From: DASUPK01 sp963743575
GTDB taxonomy: Bacteria > Actinomycetota > Thermoleophilia > Solirubrobacterales > 70-9
DNA length: 64,000 bases
Direction of reading: 5' to 3'
NCBI GenBank assembly: GCA_963743575.1
Contig: CAVUQC010000002.1
Coordinates: 248,001-312,000 of the forward strand
Positions 44,774 through 53,764 of the stretch are shown here, piece after piece; the stretch's first letter is position 1, and each line of letters begins with the position of its first letter. The notes under the pieces were generated by a model. The model worked only from the letters and a program-made list of their open reading frames with translations. It was not told the DNA's origin and made no database searches. Both the position numbers and the translations under genes were made by a program.

Positions 44774-45859
44774 ATGGCCGAGGTAGGCATCAAGGAGCTG
44801 CTGGAGGCCGGAGTTCACTTCGGTCACCAGACCCGGCGCTGGAACCCGCGCATGCGCCGCTTCATCTACGGGGAGCGGGAAGGGATTCACATCATCGATC
44901 TCCTCCAGACGGAGGAGCTGCTCAAGCAGGCGACCCAGTTCGTCACGGAGGTCGCTGCGAAGGGCGGAATCATCCTGTTCGTCGGGACGAAGAAGCAGGC
45001 ACGCGACTCCGTCGAGGAGTGGGCCGAGCGCTGTGGCATGCCGTACGTCAACAGGCGCTGGCTCGGTGGGCTGCTCACCAACTTCCACACGATCCGCAAA
45101 CGGATCCAGCGGCTGCACGAGCTGCGTGAACTCAAGGAGAACGGCCGGCTCGACCTGCTGCCGACCAAGGAGCGCATGTCGATGGAGGCCGAGCTGCGCA
45201 AGCTCGAATACAACCTCGGCGGCGTCGCGGACATGCAGCGCGTTCCGGATGCGGTGGTGATCGTCGACCTGAAGACCGAGGAGATCGCGCTTCGCGAGGC
45301 GGAGCGCCTCGAGATCCCGATCATCGGGCTCGTCGACTCCAACTGCGATCCGTCTCCAGTTCGCTATGTGATCCCCGGCAACGACGACGCGATCCGATCG
45401 TGCGACCTGATCATCGGCGCACTGGGCTCCTCGATCGAGGGCGCTGCCGCCGCGTGGCGCGCTGCCGAGGAGAAGCGCCGGGCCGAGGAGGAGGAGAAGA
45501 AGCGACGCGAGGAAGAGGAGCGCAAGCGTCGCGACGCCGAGGAGAAGGCCAAGCAGGAGGCCGAGGAGAAGGCAAAGGCCGAGGCCGAGGCGAAGGCCAA
45601 GGCGGAGGCCGAGCAGAAGGCGGCCGCCCAGCAGGCCCAGGCCAAGCAGGCGGAGACCAAGCAGGCCGAGGCCCAGAAGGAGGCCGGGGAGGAGATCCCG
45701 CAGCCGCAGGCCGCGGATGCGCCGCCCGCACACAACCGCCAGGGCGATGCCGCCGAGGCGAAGCGCGAGGCTGAGATCGCGATCCCTCAGCCGCCGCCGG
45801 CCGATGACGCCGAGACGGCCTCGGAGCCGGCTCCGACCCAGACCGGAGGTGAGTCCTGA
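44774..45859 (+). CDS. rpsB: 30S ribosomal protein S2 with long charged C-terminal extension
   Basis: Ribosomal protein of the small subunit. The first 225 residues are a normal S2: LLEAGVHFGHQTRRWNPRM, GGLLTNFHTI, PDAVVIVDLKTEEIALREA, IPIIGLVDSNCDP and IPGNDDAIRS. Then come about 130 extra residues (family length usually 235-300), first a Lys/Glu/Ala-rich predicted helix (RAAEEKRRAEEEEKKRREEE and onward), then a Gln/Pro-rich acidic end. AAGGTCAG-type Shine-Dalgarno (AGGAAGG) precedes the ATG. First of rpsB-tsf-pyrH-frr-uppS-cdsA-dxr-rseP. Confidence 0.96.
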   Translation: MAEVGIKELLEAGVHFGHQTRRWNPRMRRFIYGEREGIHIIDLLQTEELLKQATQFVTEVAAKGGIILFVGTKKQARDSVEEWAERCGMPYVNRRWLGGLLTNFHTIRKRIQRLHELRELKENGRLDLLPTKERMSMEAELRKLEYNLGGVADMQRVPDAVVIVDLKTEEIALREAERLEIPIIGLVDSNCDPSPVRYVIPGNDDAIRSCDLIIGALGSSIEGAAAAWRAAEEKRRAEEEEKKRREEEERKRRDAEEKAKQEAEEKAKAEAEAKAKAEAEQKAAAQQAQAKQAETKQAEAQKEAGEEIPQPQAADAPPAHNRQGDAAEAKREAEIAIPQPPPADDAETASEPAPTQTGGES

Positions 45860-46464
45860 TGGCGGTGAGTGCAGCCGACGTCAAGGCGCTGAGAGAGAAG
45901 ACCGGTGCTCCGATCGTCGACGTGAAGAACGCCCTCGAGGAGGCCGAGGGAGACGAGCCCAAGGCCATCGACATCCTCCGCAAGAAGGGCCAGGCGTCCG
46001 CAGCCAAGCGCGGCGGTCGCAGCACTTCCGAGGGCGTGGTCGAGTCCTACATCCACGCGGACGCCCGCAAGGGCGCCCTGGTGGAGGTGCAGTGCGAAAC
46101 CGATTTCGTGGCGCGCAACGAGGACTTCAAGGAGTTCGCCCGCCAGGTCGCCATCCACATCACCGCGATGAACCCGGAACACGTCCACTTCGACGACGTC
46201 CCGGAAGAGGATCTGGCCCGTGAGCGGAACATCCTCGAGGAGAAGGCGAAGGCCGACGGCAAGCCGGACGACGTGGTCGAGAAGATCGTCGAGGGACAGA
46301 TCCTGAAGTGGGCCTCGGAGCTCGTGCTGCTCGACCAGAAGCATTTCAACGAGGAGCGCTACGAGGGCAAGACGATCGAGGACCTGCGCGCCGAGGTCGC
46401 GGCCAAGACCGGGGAGAACGTGCGCATCGCCCGCTTCTCGCGCTTCGAGGTGGGGCAGGAGTAA
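45859..46464 (+). CDS. tsf: Translation elongation factor Ts
   Basis: Guanine-nucleotide exchange factor for EF-Tu. The 201 residues show the N-terminal UBA-like domain (VKALREKTGAPIVDVKNAL), AKRGGRSTSEGVVESYIH, and the core signature CETDFVARNEDF, with one dimerisation subdomain as in short EF-Ts. The ATG overlaps the rpsB TGA by one base. Seven bases separate it from pyrH. Confidence 0.97.
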   Translation: MAVSAADVKALREKTGAPIVDVKNALEEAEGDEPKAIDILRKKGQASAAKRGGRSTSEGVVESYIHADARKGALVEVQCETDFVARNEDFKEFARQVAIHITAMNPEHVHFDDVPEEDLARERNILEEKAKADGKPDDVVEKIVEGQILKWASELVLLDQKHFNEERYEGKTIEDLRAEVAAKTGENVRIARFSRFEVGQE

Positions 46465-46471
46465 GGAAGCC

Positions 46472-47227
46472 TTGGCCGAGGCAGCCTTCAACCGCATCCT
46501 GCTGAAGATCTCCGGGGAAGCCCTGATGGGCGACCTCGAGTACGGCACGGATCCCGGGCAGATCGAGCGCATCGCCAACCAGGTCCGCGAGGTTCGGGTG
46601 CAGGAGGTCGAGGTTGCGATCGTGGTCGGCGCCGGCAACATCTACCGGGGCCTCGAGGGCGCCGCGGAGGGTATGGATCGCGCCACGGCCGACTACATGG
46701 GCATGCTCGCGACCGTGCTCAACGCCCTCACCCTTCAGGACGCCCTGGAGAAGGTCGGGGTCGATACCCGCGTCCTGTCGGCGATGGCTGTGACGGAGGT
46801 CGCTGAGCCCTACATCCGCCGGCGTGCGATCAGGCATCTGGAGAAGGGCCGCGCGGTCATCTTCGCCGCGGGAACGGGCAACCCGTTCTTCACGACGGAC
46901 ACCGCCGCGGCACTCCGGGCACTCGAGATCCATGCTGAGGCGATCCTGATGGCGAAGAACGGGGTGGAGGGCGTCTACACCGCCGACCCCTCGATCGATC
47001 CGGACGCCGAGTTCCTGCCCGAGATCAGCCACCGCCAGGCGATCGAGCGGGGGCTCCGCGTGATGGATTCAACGGCCCTGTCGCTCTGCATGGACAACGA
47101 TCTGCCCATCTACGTCTTCAACATGGCCGACGAGGGCAACATAGATAGGATCGTCAGCGGAGAGAGAGTCGGGACTCTGGTGTCCTCAAAGCCCGCTACA
47201 GAGCCAACTCCGGGGGTGCGCAGCTGA
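46472..47227 (+). CDS. pyrH: Uridylate kinase
   Basis: UMP kinase of the amino-acid-kinase fold. The 251 residues contain ILLKISGEALMG, VVGAGNIYRG, MLATVLNALTLQDALE, IFAAGTGNPFFTTDTAAALRA and KNGVEGVYTADPS. Starts on TTG (46472), with AAGGAAG just upstream. Its stop is followed immediately by, and overlaps, the frr ATG (TGATG). Confidence 0.97.
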   Translation: MAEAAFNRILLKISGEALMGDLEYGTDPGQIERIANQVREVRVQEVEVAIVVGAGNIYRGLEGAAEGMDRATADYMGMLATVLNALTLQDALEKVGVDTRVLSAMAVTEVAEPYIRRRAIRHLEKGRAVIFAAGTGNPFFTTDTAAALRALEIHAEAILMAKNGVEGVYTADPSIDPDAEFLPEISHRQAIERGLRVMDSTALSLCMDNDLPIYVFNMADEGNIDRIVSGERVGTLVSSKPATEPTPGVRS

Positions 47228-47793
47228 TGAGCGAGATGATCGACGAGCTGTTGGCAGACGCCAAGGAGCGAATGCAGAAGTCGGTCGACTCGACCCGCAA
47301 TGAGCTCGCCACGGTCCGCACCGGCCGTGCCTCACCGCATCTCCTCGACCGCCTCGACATCGACTACTACGGCGCTCAGACACCGCTGAAGCAGCTCGCA
47401 CAGGTGGCTGCGACAGACGCCCGCATGCTCACCGTGACGCCCTACGACAAGTCCTCGATCAACACGATCGAGAAGGCGGTCATGGAGTCCGATCTGGGCC
47501 TGACGCCGTCCAACGACGGCAACGTGATCCGGCTCTCGATCCCGGAGCTGACGGAGGAGCGTCGCAAGGAGCTGGTCAAGGTGGTCCACAACGTTGCCGA
47601 GGACGGCCGCGTCGCCGTCCGCAACATCCGCCGCGACGTCATGCAGGACCTCCGCGACCTGAAGAAGGAGGGCGAGGCGGGCTCCGACGAGGAGCACCAC
47701 GGCGAGACCGAGCTCCAGAAGCACACGGACGGCTCCATCGGAGAGATCGACTCGCTCTTGAAGGGCAAGGAAGAGGAGATCATGGAGGTCTAG
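47227..47793 (+). CDS. frr: Ribosome recycling factor
   Basis: Releases ribosomes after termination together with EF-G. The 188 residues have RTGRASPHLLDRLDIDYYG, TPLKQLAQV, LTVTPYDKSSINTIEKA, LTEERRKELVKVV and VRNIRRDV, the standard RRF blocks. Normal length. Thirty-one bases separate it from uppS. Confidence 0.97.
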   Translation: MSEMIDELLADAKERMQKSVDSTRNELATVRTGRASPHLLDRLDIDYYGAQTPLKQLAQVAATDARMLTVTPYDKSSINTIEKAVMESDLGLTPSNDGNVIRLSIPELTEERRKELVKVVHNVAEDGRVAVRNIRRDVMQDLRDLKKEGEAGSDEEHHGETELQKHTDGSIGEIDSLLKGKEEEIMEV

Positions 47794-47824
47794 GCTCCGG
47801 CCGGACCCCCCGATCTCCCTCCGA

Positions 47825-48493
47825 ATGGCCGCCGAATACGTCGCGATCATCACCGACGGAAATGGGCGCTGGGCTCATCAACGAGGCCTGCCCGTCATCG
47901 AGGGGCATCAGGCCGGCGCCGACATCGTCAAGGCGCGGCTGCGGGACGCGGCCGAGTTCGGCATCAAGGAGCTCACCGTCTACTCGTTCTCGACCGAGAA
48001 CTGGACGAGGCCCCGCGAGGAGGTCGACGGCCTGATGGCGATGTTCGCCGAGCGCATCGATCGCGAGACGCCCGAGCTGGACGAGGAGGGCGTGCGGATG
48101 CGCTTCATCGGCCGACGCGAGGAGATCAGCGAAGAGCTCACCGGGCGAATGGACTGGGCGGAGGAGAAGACCGACGGCAATGAGCGCATCACGCTCTTCG
48201 TCGCCTTCAACTACGGCGGCCGCGCCGAGATTCTCGATGCCGCCGCGAAGTATCAGGGCGGCGGGGAGGAGGAGTTCGAGAGCCACCTCTATGCGCCCGA
48301 GATGCACGAGCCGGATCTGCTGATCCGGACCAGCGGCGAACAGCGGATCTCCAACTACCTGCTCTGGCAGTGCGCCTACTCGGAGTTCGTCTTCCGCGAC
48401 GAGCTCTGGCCGGACTTCAGTCGCGAGGCCTTCGAGTCCTCCCTGGCCGAGTACGAGGAGCGCCAGCGGCGCTTCGGAGCGAGAGCCCAGTGA
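47825..48493 (+). CDS. uppS: Isoprenyl transferase (undecaprenyl diphosphate synthase family)
   Basis: Cis-prenyltransferase producing the lipid carrier for cell-wall glycans. The 222 residues have YVAIITDGNGRWAHQRG with catalytic Asp11, GHQAGADIVK, TVYSFSTENWTRP, NYGGRAEI, and PDLLIRTSGEQRISNYLLWQ with the family's C-terminal signature. Chain length (decaprenyl versus undecaprenyl) is not deducible. The stop overlaps the cdsA GTG. Confidence 0.93.
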   Translation: MAAEYVAIITDGNGRWAHQRGLPVIEGHQAGADIVKARLRDAAEFGIKELTVYSFSTENWTRPREEVDGLMAMFAERIDRETPELDEEGVRMRFIGRREEISEELTGRMDWAEEKTDGNERITLFVAFNYGGRAEILDAAAKYQGGGEEEFESHLYAPEMHEPDLLIRTSGEQRISNYLLWQCAYSEFVFRDELWPDFSREAFESSLAEYEERQRRFGARAQ

Positions 48494-49407
48494 TCGAGGA
48501 CATCGACCCTTTCCCCGACGAGGAGCCGCTCGAGCCCGAGATTGTCGTGCGGCGGGTCGAGGAGGAGCCCGAGGGACGCCCGGGTGGGCGCTTCGACCGC
48601 TTCATCCCCAAGATGTCGGAGACGACCGCGCGGGTCGTGGTTGCCATCCCGTGGATCGTCTTCGCGATCGCGATCGTCGGGATCGGCGGCCTGTTCTTCA
48701 CGCTCGCGCTGGTCGTGCTCGCGATTCTGGGCCTGCGCGAGTTCTTCCGGATGGCGGAGCCGGAGCAGCCGATCGTGCTGCCGGCCTACCTGGTCGCCGC
48801 TGGGATGGTGATCGCGGCCCACTACGGCACCGCGTTCCAGATCCTGCTCGTCTTCGCCGCGATCTTCCCGCTCGCCTTCGCGTTCGCCGCCGTGCGCCGC
48901 TCGCATGAGGCGATCACGATCTCGATTGCGTTCACGATCCTCGGTGTCGCCTGGATGGGGATCGGCTTCTCGCATGCCGTCCTGCTCCGTGACCTGCCGC
49001 TCCACGGCGGCGCCCTGCTGATCGACGTGCTCGTGGCGACCTTCCTCGGAGACACCGCCGCCTACGCCGCCGGCCGGCTCTTCGGATCGCGCAAGATCAC
49101 GCCTCGCATCTCTCCCAACAAGACCCTGGAGGGACTGATCGGCGGCTTCGTCGGGGCGACCATGGGCTTCTGGTTCGCCGGCCTCTACCAGGACTGGCTG
49201 CCCGGCATCGACGCGCTTCTGATGGGCATGGCGATCGGCGTGATCGCGCCGGTCGGGGACCTGTTCGCGTCGCTGATCAAGCGCGACCTCGGCGTCAAGG
49301 ACACCGGCCGCCTCTTCGGCCCCCATGGCGGCCTGATCGACCGCCTCGACGCCGTGCTCTTCACCGTGGTGGTGGGCTACTACCTCGCGGTCGCGTTCGT
49401 GTACTGA
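48490..49407 (+). CDS. cdsA: Phosphatidate cytidylyltransferase
   Basis: Makes CDP-diacylglycerol for phospholipid synthesis in the membrane. The 305 residues begin with an acidic cytosolic stretch of about 50 residues, then eight or so hydrophobic segments. The signature SPNKTLEGLIGGFVGA is followed by PVGDLFASLIKRDLGVKDTG and PHGGLIDRLDAVLF. Start GTG at 48490 overlaps the uppS stop (GTGA). Confidence 0.94.
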   Translation: MIEDIDPFPDEEPLEPEIVVRRVEEEPEGRPGGRFDRFIPKMSETTARVVVAIPWIVFAIAIVGIGGLFFTLALVVLAILGLREFFRMAEPEQPIVLPAYLVAAGMVIAAHYGTAFQILLVFAAIFPLAFAFAAVRRSHEAITISIAFTILGVAWMGIGFSHAVLLRDLPLHGGALLIDVLVATFLGDTAAYAAGRLFGSRKITPRISPNKTLEGLIGGFVGATMGFWFAGLYQDWLPGIDALLMGMAIGVIAPVGDLFASLIKRDLGVKDTGRLFGPHGGLIDRLDAVLFTVVVGYYLAVAFVY

Positions 49408-49410
49408 GGC

Positions 49411-49794
49411 CTACGCCGTCACATCGAGCGAGATCCCGAGCTTGCGCTCGAACTCGGCACGGTCGAAGAAGATCCGGTTCTCGACGACCTTGCCTTCCAC
49501 GATCCTGATCCGGTCGACGCCGGAGTGCTCGATCGGTCCGCCCGCGCCCGTGGCGTGCGCAATCCAGCGGATGAAGAGGTACTCGCCGTCCTGGGCCGAC
49601 TCGACGACCTGAAGGGTCAGGTCCGGCACCCGAGCCAGCAGCTCCTTGACGGCTCCGACGTATTCGTCGCGACCGCGCACCGGCTCGTCAGAGCCGGGCC
49701 AGTAGCCGAGCACGTCGTCGTGGAGATCCTCCGACCAGGCGGAGAGATCCGGTTTCGCCCAGAAGCTCTCGAATGTCTCAGCCGTGTACGCCAT
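49411..49794 (-). CDS. SnoaL-like NTF2-fold protein
   Basis: A 127-residue protein with ETFESFWAKPDLSAWSEDLH at the start, YWPGSDEPVRGRDEYVGAV in the middle and a C-terminal sheet (FIRWIAHATG, VDRIRIVEGKVVENRI). This is the SnoaL-like polyketide-cyclase-related pattern; catalytic role unassigned. It follows the cyclase-domain gene by two bases on the same strand, so the pair is probably cotranscribed. Convergent with cdsA. Confidence 0.8.
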   Translation of the reverse strand: MAYTAETFESFWAKPDLSAWSEDLHDDVLGYWPGSDEPVRGRDEYVGAVKELLARVPDLTLQVVESAQDGEYLFIRWIAHATGAGGPIEHSGVDRIRIVEGKVVENRIFFDRAEFERKLGISLDVTA

Positions 49795-49796
49795 GT

Positions 49797-50591
49797 TCAG
49801 AGTCTCCGCCGCGTCTTCACGGGTGAGACCGTGAGATCGGCCGGCGCCCCCGGCGCCGACAGCTCGCGCGAGTGACCGAACTTGAAGCGGCGGCCGTCGA
49901 GCTCCTCGCGGACGGGCTCGGAGATCAGCACCTCGCCGCCTTTGGCGCAGTCGCCGACGCGGGCGGCGATGTTCACGTCGACACCCAGGAAGTCGCCCTT
50001 GACCTTGCGCGGCGTGCCACGGTGGACCCCCGCCCGCTGTGAGGGGCGGTAGCCCTCGACCTCGATCTTCTCGATCTCTCCCTGCGCCTCCAGCGCCGCC
50101 CGGACCGCTCCGTCGGAGTCGCTGAAGACCGCCATCGCGCCGTCGCCGAGCCGCTTCACGATTGCGCCCTTGTGATGGGAGATCGCCTTCTGCTCGGCGT
50201 CGCCGACCTGCCGCAGGACCTCGAGCGCGGCCTCGTCGCCTGCCGCGAGCGCCCAGTCGGAGAAGCCGACCAGGTCGGTGAACAGGATCGCCACGTCCGC
50301 GGTGCCCTGGCGGCGCCTCTGCGCCTCTGAGAGCGCCTGCCAGGCCTGCAGGGCTCCCTTGCCGATCTCCCGCATGGCGCTGGGGCCCTCAGGCTGGACT
50401 TCCTCTACGAGCCGCTGCATCGCCTCGGGCATCTCGGCGGTCTCCGGCTCGGCGCCCGGGATCAGGCGCCGCAGGAAGCGAGCGGTCGCGACGAGCTGCG
50501 GGTTGGCGTCGGTCCTGCGGACGACGTCCCGGATGCCCTCGGAGTCAAGCGGCGGATCGCCGTTTTTGCGCCTGCGCCTCCTGCGTGCCAT
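49797..50591 (-). CDS. Class III adenylate/guanylate cyclase domain protein
   Basis: A 264-residue cytosolic protein with a helical N-terminal region of about 95 residues and a class III cyclase catalytic domain. The metal Asps are D106 in LFTDLVGFSDWA and D150 in KRLGDGAMAVF, with K147 in the purine-binding position. GVDVNIAARV supplies the Asn and Arg of the active site (about 207/211). A complete set is therefore visible, consistent with an active homodimeric adenylate cyclase. The ATG at 50591 begins with an Arg-rich stretch. Operon with the SnoaL-like gene; the sensed signal is unknown. Confidence 0.85.
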   Translation of the reverse strand: MARRRRRRKNGDPPLDSEGIRDVVRRTDANPQLVATARFLRRLIPGAEPETAEMPEAMQRLVEEVQPEGPSAMREIGKGALQAWQALSEAQRRRQGTADVAILFTDLVGFSDWALAAGDEAALEVLRQVGDAEQKAISHHKGAIVKRLGDGAMAVFSDSDGAVRAALEAQGEIEKIEVEGYRPSQRAGVHRGTPRKVKGDFLGVDVNIAARVGDCAKGGEVLISEPVREELDGRRFKFGHSRELSAPGAPADLTVSPVKTRRRL

Positions 50592-50678
50592 GAATGCATC
50601 CTCGCAAGGCCGCAACTTCTCGGCCTCATGCTGTTTCGTCAGCGAACGCTCACAACATCTGAAAGGGAGTGGTTCTGG

Positions 50679-51200
50679 ATGAAGAAGCTGCTCGGTCGCC
50701 GGCCCTCTGCCGGCACTGTGATCGCATTCATCGCCCTCTGTGTGGCACTTGGAGGGGGCGCGTACGCGGCCACCGCCAAGAAGGTCGAATACAAGGGCCT
50801 CAGCAAGGACGCCAGGCTCAAGGTCCTGGGCGTCAGCACGACGAACGCCCAGACTGGGGACACACCGTGTGACCCGAACAGCTCGAGCACCTTCACCAAG
50901 TGCACCTCGGTGAACGTGAATGGCTCGACGGCCTTCCCGCGCAAGTACCTGCTCACCTTCGACGGCACCTTCGACGGTGGCGGTGTCGCCGCGAGCGGCG
51001 TGTGTCATCTCGAGGTTGACGGCACCGAGATCAACGGTACGAAGACCAACGTGCACACCCCCGGTGGAATCGAGGGCTTCGGCATCAACATCGGTACCAC
51101 CGCGCAGGGCGGCAAGCACACCTTCTCCGTCGCCTGCCGCGAGGACACGGGCGACCTGAAGGTCCCGCAGTTCGAGCTCACGGCGGTCCAGGTCCGCTAG
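50679..51200 (+). CDS. Secreted protein with Thermoleophilia-type signal region
   Basis: A 173-residue exported protein. The N-terminus KKLLGRRPSAGTVIAFIALC with ALGGGAYA is a signal/anchor motif I associate with many secreted proteins of Thermoleophilia. The mature part is beta-rich with two cysteine pairs (CDPNSSSTFTKC; C in SGVCHLEV and VACRED). The ATG at 50679 has AAAGGGAG about ten bases upstream. Divergent from the cyclase gene and followed by a strong terminator. Function unknown. Confidence 0.78.
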   Translation: MKKLLGRRPSAGTVIAFIALCVALGGGAYAATAKKVEYKGLSKDARLKVLGVSTTNAQTGDTPCDPNSSSTFTKCTSVNVNGSTAFPRKYLLTFDGTFDGGGVAASGVCHLEVDGTEINGTKTNVHTPGGIEGFGINIGTTAQGGKHTFSVACREDTGDLKVPQFELTAVQVR

Positions 51201-51225
51201 AGCGATCACAACGCATCACGCTGTT

Positions 51226-51253
51226 GGACGGGAGGCCCTCGGGCCTCCCGTCC
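51226..51253 (+). terminator. Strong hairpin terminator before dxr
   Basis: GGACGGGAGGCCC (51226-51238) and GGGCCTCCCGTCC (51241-51253): 13 complementary bases. The following tract is only moderately T-rich (GCGTTTACGAGCG), so termination may be partly Rho-assisted. Confidence 0.72.
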
Positions 51254-51305
51254 GCGTTTACGAGCGTTTACGGGCCGTTTCGGGCGACACCTACACTGGG
51301 CGGCC

Positions 51306-52451
51306 GTGAAAAGAGTGCTGATACTGGGATCGACGGGGTCGATCGGCACCCAGGCGCTCGAAGTGATCGGCGCCTCCGACGACCTCCAGGTCGCGGGGCT
51401 CTCGGCCGACTCGAGCTGGGAACGCGTCCTCGCGCAGGCGCGCGAGCACGGCGTGCCCGTCGTCGCGCTGGCGGACGATGAGTCCGCCGAGCGAGCCGGA
51501 TCGGCGTGGGGCGGCCGGGTGCTCGCCGGTGACACGGGAATCCGCGAGCTGATCGCGGAGTCCAAGCCCGACCTCGTGCTGAACGCCGTCGTGGGCGCCG
51601 CCGGCCTGGGGCCGACGATCGTCGTCCTCACCGATGGGATCGACCTCGCCCTGGCCAACAAGGAGAGCCTGGTGATCGGCGGCGAGCTGGTCATGGCGCT
51701 CGCCGAGGCGACCGACGCCCGCATTCTCCCGGTCGACTCCGAGCACTCGGCGCTCTACCAGCTGATCGGCGCGGAGCCGCCGGGAACCGTGGACCGGCTG
51801 GTGCTCACCGCGTCGGGCGGCCCCTTTCGCGGCCGTACCGACCTCTCCGGTGTGACCGCCGACGAGGCTCTGGCACACCCGACCTGGGAGATGGGCGGCC
51901 GGATCACCATCGACTCGGCCACGCTGATGAACAAGGGCTTCGAGATGGTCGAGGCGCACCACCTCTTCGGTGTCCCGTACGAGCGGATCGACGTCGTCGT
52001 CCACCCGCAGTCGATCATCCACTCGCTGATCAACCTGAACGACGGCGCCTCGCTCGCCCATCTCGGCTATCCGGACATGAAGGTCCCGATCTCCTACGCG
52101 CTCCAGCACCCCGAGCGCGCCGACGTGGAGGTGCCGACGCTCGACCTGCCGAGCATCGGAGAGCTCACCTTCGAGCCGCCGGACACCGAGACGTTCGCCT
52201 GCCTGCGCCTCGCGCGCGAGGCGGGGGAGACCGGGGGTACGGCGCCATGCGTGTTGAATGCGGCCGACGAGGTCGCCGTCGAGGCGTTCCTGGCGAGGCG
52301 GATCCCATTCACGGGCATCCCCGAGGTGATCGAGCGGACCCTGGAGGCCCTGCCCGGTCACCCGGTGAAGCACTTCGAGGACCTGTTCGACGTCGACGAG
52401 GCCGCGCGTGAGCACGCCCGCGGCCTGATCGAGGGCCTGGCGGTCGCGTGA
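51306..52451 (+). CDS. dxr: 1-deoxy-D-xylulose 5-phosphate reductoisomerase
   Basis: Second step of the MEP isoprenoid pathway, NADPH- and metal-dependent. The 381 residues have ILGSTGSIGTQALEVI, LANKESLVIGGELV, LPVDSEHSALYQ with the metal residues, TASGGPFRG, HPTWEMGGRITIDSATLMNK split across the active site, and EAHHLFGV. Together with ispG in this window it supplies precursors for UppS. rseP follows with a four-base overlap. Confidence 0.97.
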   Translation: MKRVLILGSTGSIGTQALEVIGASDDLQVAGLSADSSWERVLAQAREHGVPVVALADDESAERAGSAWGGRVLAGDTGIRELIAESKPDLVLNAVVGAAGLGPTIVVLTDGIDLALANKESLVIGGELVMALAEATDARILPVDSEHSALYQLIGAEPPGTVDRLVLTASGGPFRGRTDLSGVTADEALAHPTWEMGGRITIDSATLMNKGFEMVEAHHLFGVPYERIDVVVHPQSIIHSLINLNDGASLAHLGYPDMKVPISYALQHPERADVEVPTLDLPSIGELTFEPPDTETFACLRLAREAGETGGTAPCVLNAADEVAVEAFLARRIPFTGIPEVIERTLEALPGHPVKHFEDLFDVDEAAREHARGLIEGLAVA

Positions 52452-53716
52452 GCTGGATCCTCGTCATCGCGGGCTTCGCGGCGCTGATCATGCTCCACGA
52501 GGGCGGGCACTTCGTGGTCGCGAAGATGACCGGGATGCGCGTCGAGCGCTTCTTCCTCTTCTTCCCGCCGAAGCTCGTCAGCATCAAGCGCGGAGAGACC
52601 GAGTACGGGATCGGGATGATCCCGCTCGGAGGTTTCGTGAAGATCACGGGGATGAACCCGGAGGAGCTGGAGGAGGCGGAGGGCGCCACCGGGACCGATG
52701 GGACGCCGTCCGTACAGCCGGAGCTCGCGACCGAGACGGATGCCGGGCGCGACACGCCGCAGGGCCTGCTCGAGCGGGTGGAATCGGCCGGCCAGGCTCC
52801 TGGCGAGCGAGAGGTCCTCAGCCCGGACGTGATCAAGCGGGCCTACTACAACCAGCCGGTCTGGAAGAGGATCGCCGTGATCGCAGCGGGGCCGGCGGTG
52901 AACATCGTGCTGGCGTTCATCCTGCTGACGGTCATCTATCTGAGCCTGCCGGTGCCGAAGGCCATCGTCGTGGACTCAGTCCAAGCGGGTACCCCCGCCG
53001 CCGGCGTCCTGCGCCCGGGCGACCGGCTGCTCGCCGTGGACGGCGTGCGCGCCACGGTCCCGGACCTCAACAAGATCGACGACTCGAACCGGAGAATCAA
53101 CGCCGCCGACGACAAGTTCGCCCACCTCACGAATTTGATTCGGGGCCATCACTGCGCGGGCGGGCGGTCCCCCAACTGCATCTCGCAGACGCCCGTGAAC
53201 GTCAGGGTCGACCGTAACGGGCAGGCGAAGACCTTCCCGATTCATACCTACTACGACCCCGTCCACCACCGCTACCGCCTCGGCATCGAGTTCAAGGCGG
53301 TCGGATCGGTGACGGCAAACCAGACGCCCGTTGAGGCGGCGCACCTGGCCGTGGACAAGATGTGGTTCGTCACCTCGCGGACGCTCTCGGTGATCGGGCG
53401 GATCTTCGAGCCCGCCCAGCGCAAGCAGATCTCGAGTGTGGTGGGTGGGTCCCAGGCGCTCAACCAGGCAATCGGCTTCGATGCCCACCAAGGGCTCTTC
53501 GTGCTCGCCGTGATCAGCCTCTCGCTCGGCCTGATCAACCTGTTCCCGTTCCTGCCGCTCGACGGCGGACACATCTTCTGGAGCCTGGTCGAGAAGGTTC
53601 GCGGCCGCCGCGTCCCCTTCTACGTGATCGAGCGGGCCAGCGCAATCGGGTTCCTGCTCGTGCTCATGCTCTTCGCCATCGGCCTGACCAACGACATAGG
53701 CCGGCTTACCGGCTAG
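52448..53716 (+). CDS. rseP: Site-2 protease family zinc metalloprotease (RseP-like)
   Basis: Intramembrane protease that cleaves membrane-bound regulators. The 422 residues show HEGGH at 17-21 in the first helix. A PDZ domain lies roughly at 190-280 (GTPAAGVLRPGDRLLAVDGV is its start), and FLPLDGGHIFW supplies the third zinc ligand. A Glu-rich, Ala/Thr-containing insert of about 40 residues (70-110) precedes the second helix. Starts on GTG overlapping dxr. Substrate (anti-sigma factor or other) unknown. Confidence 0.92.
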   Translation: MSWILVIAGFAALIMLHEGGHFVVAKMTGMRVERFFLFFPPKLVSIKRGETEYGIGMIPLGGFVKITGMNPEELEEAEGATGTDGTPSVQPELATETDAGRDTPQGLLERVESAGQAPGEREVLSPDVIKRAYYNQPVWKRIAVIAAGPAVNIVLAFILLTVIYLSLPVPKAIVVDSVQAGTPAAGVLRPGDRLLAVDGVRATVPDLNKIDDSNRRINAADDKFAHLTNLIRGHHCAGGRSPNCISQTPVNVRVDRNGQAKTFPIHTYYDPVHHRYRLGIEFKAVGSVTANQTPVEAAHLAVDKMWFVTSRTLSVIGRIFEPAQRKQISSVVGGSQALNQAIGFDAHQGLFVLAVISLSLGLINLFPFLPLDGGHIFWSLVEKVRGRRVPFYVIERASAIGFLLVLMLFAIGLTNDIGRLTG

Positions 53717-53764
53717 CTGGTGTAGCGTTTTTCCCGCAGGTCTTCCTAGGAGAGGAGAGCGGCG

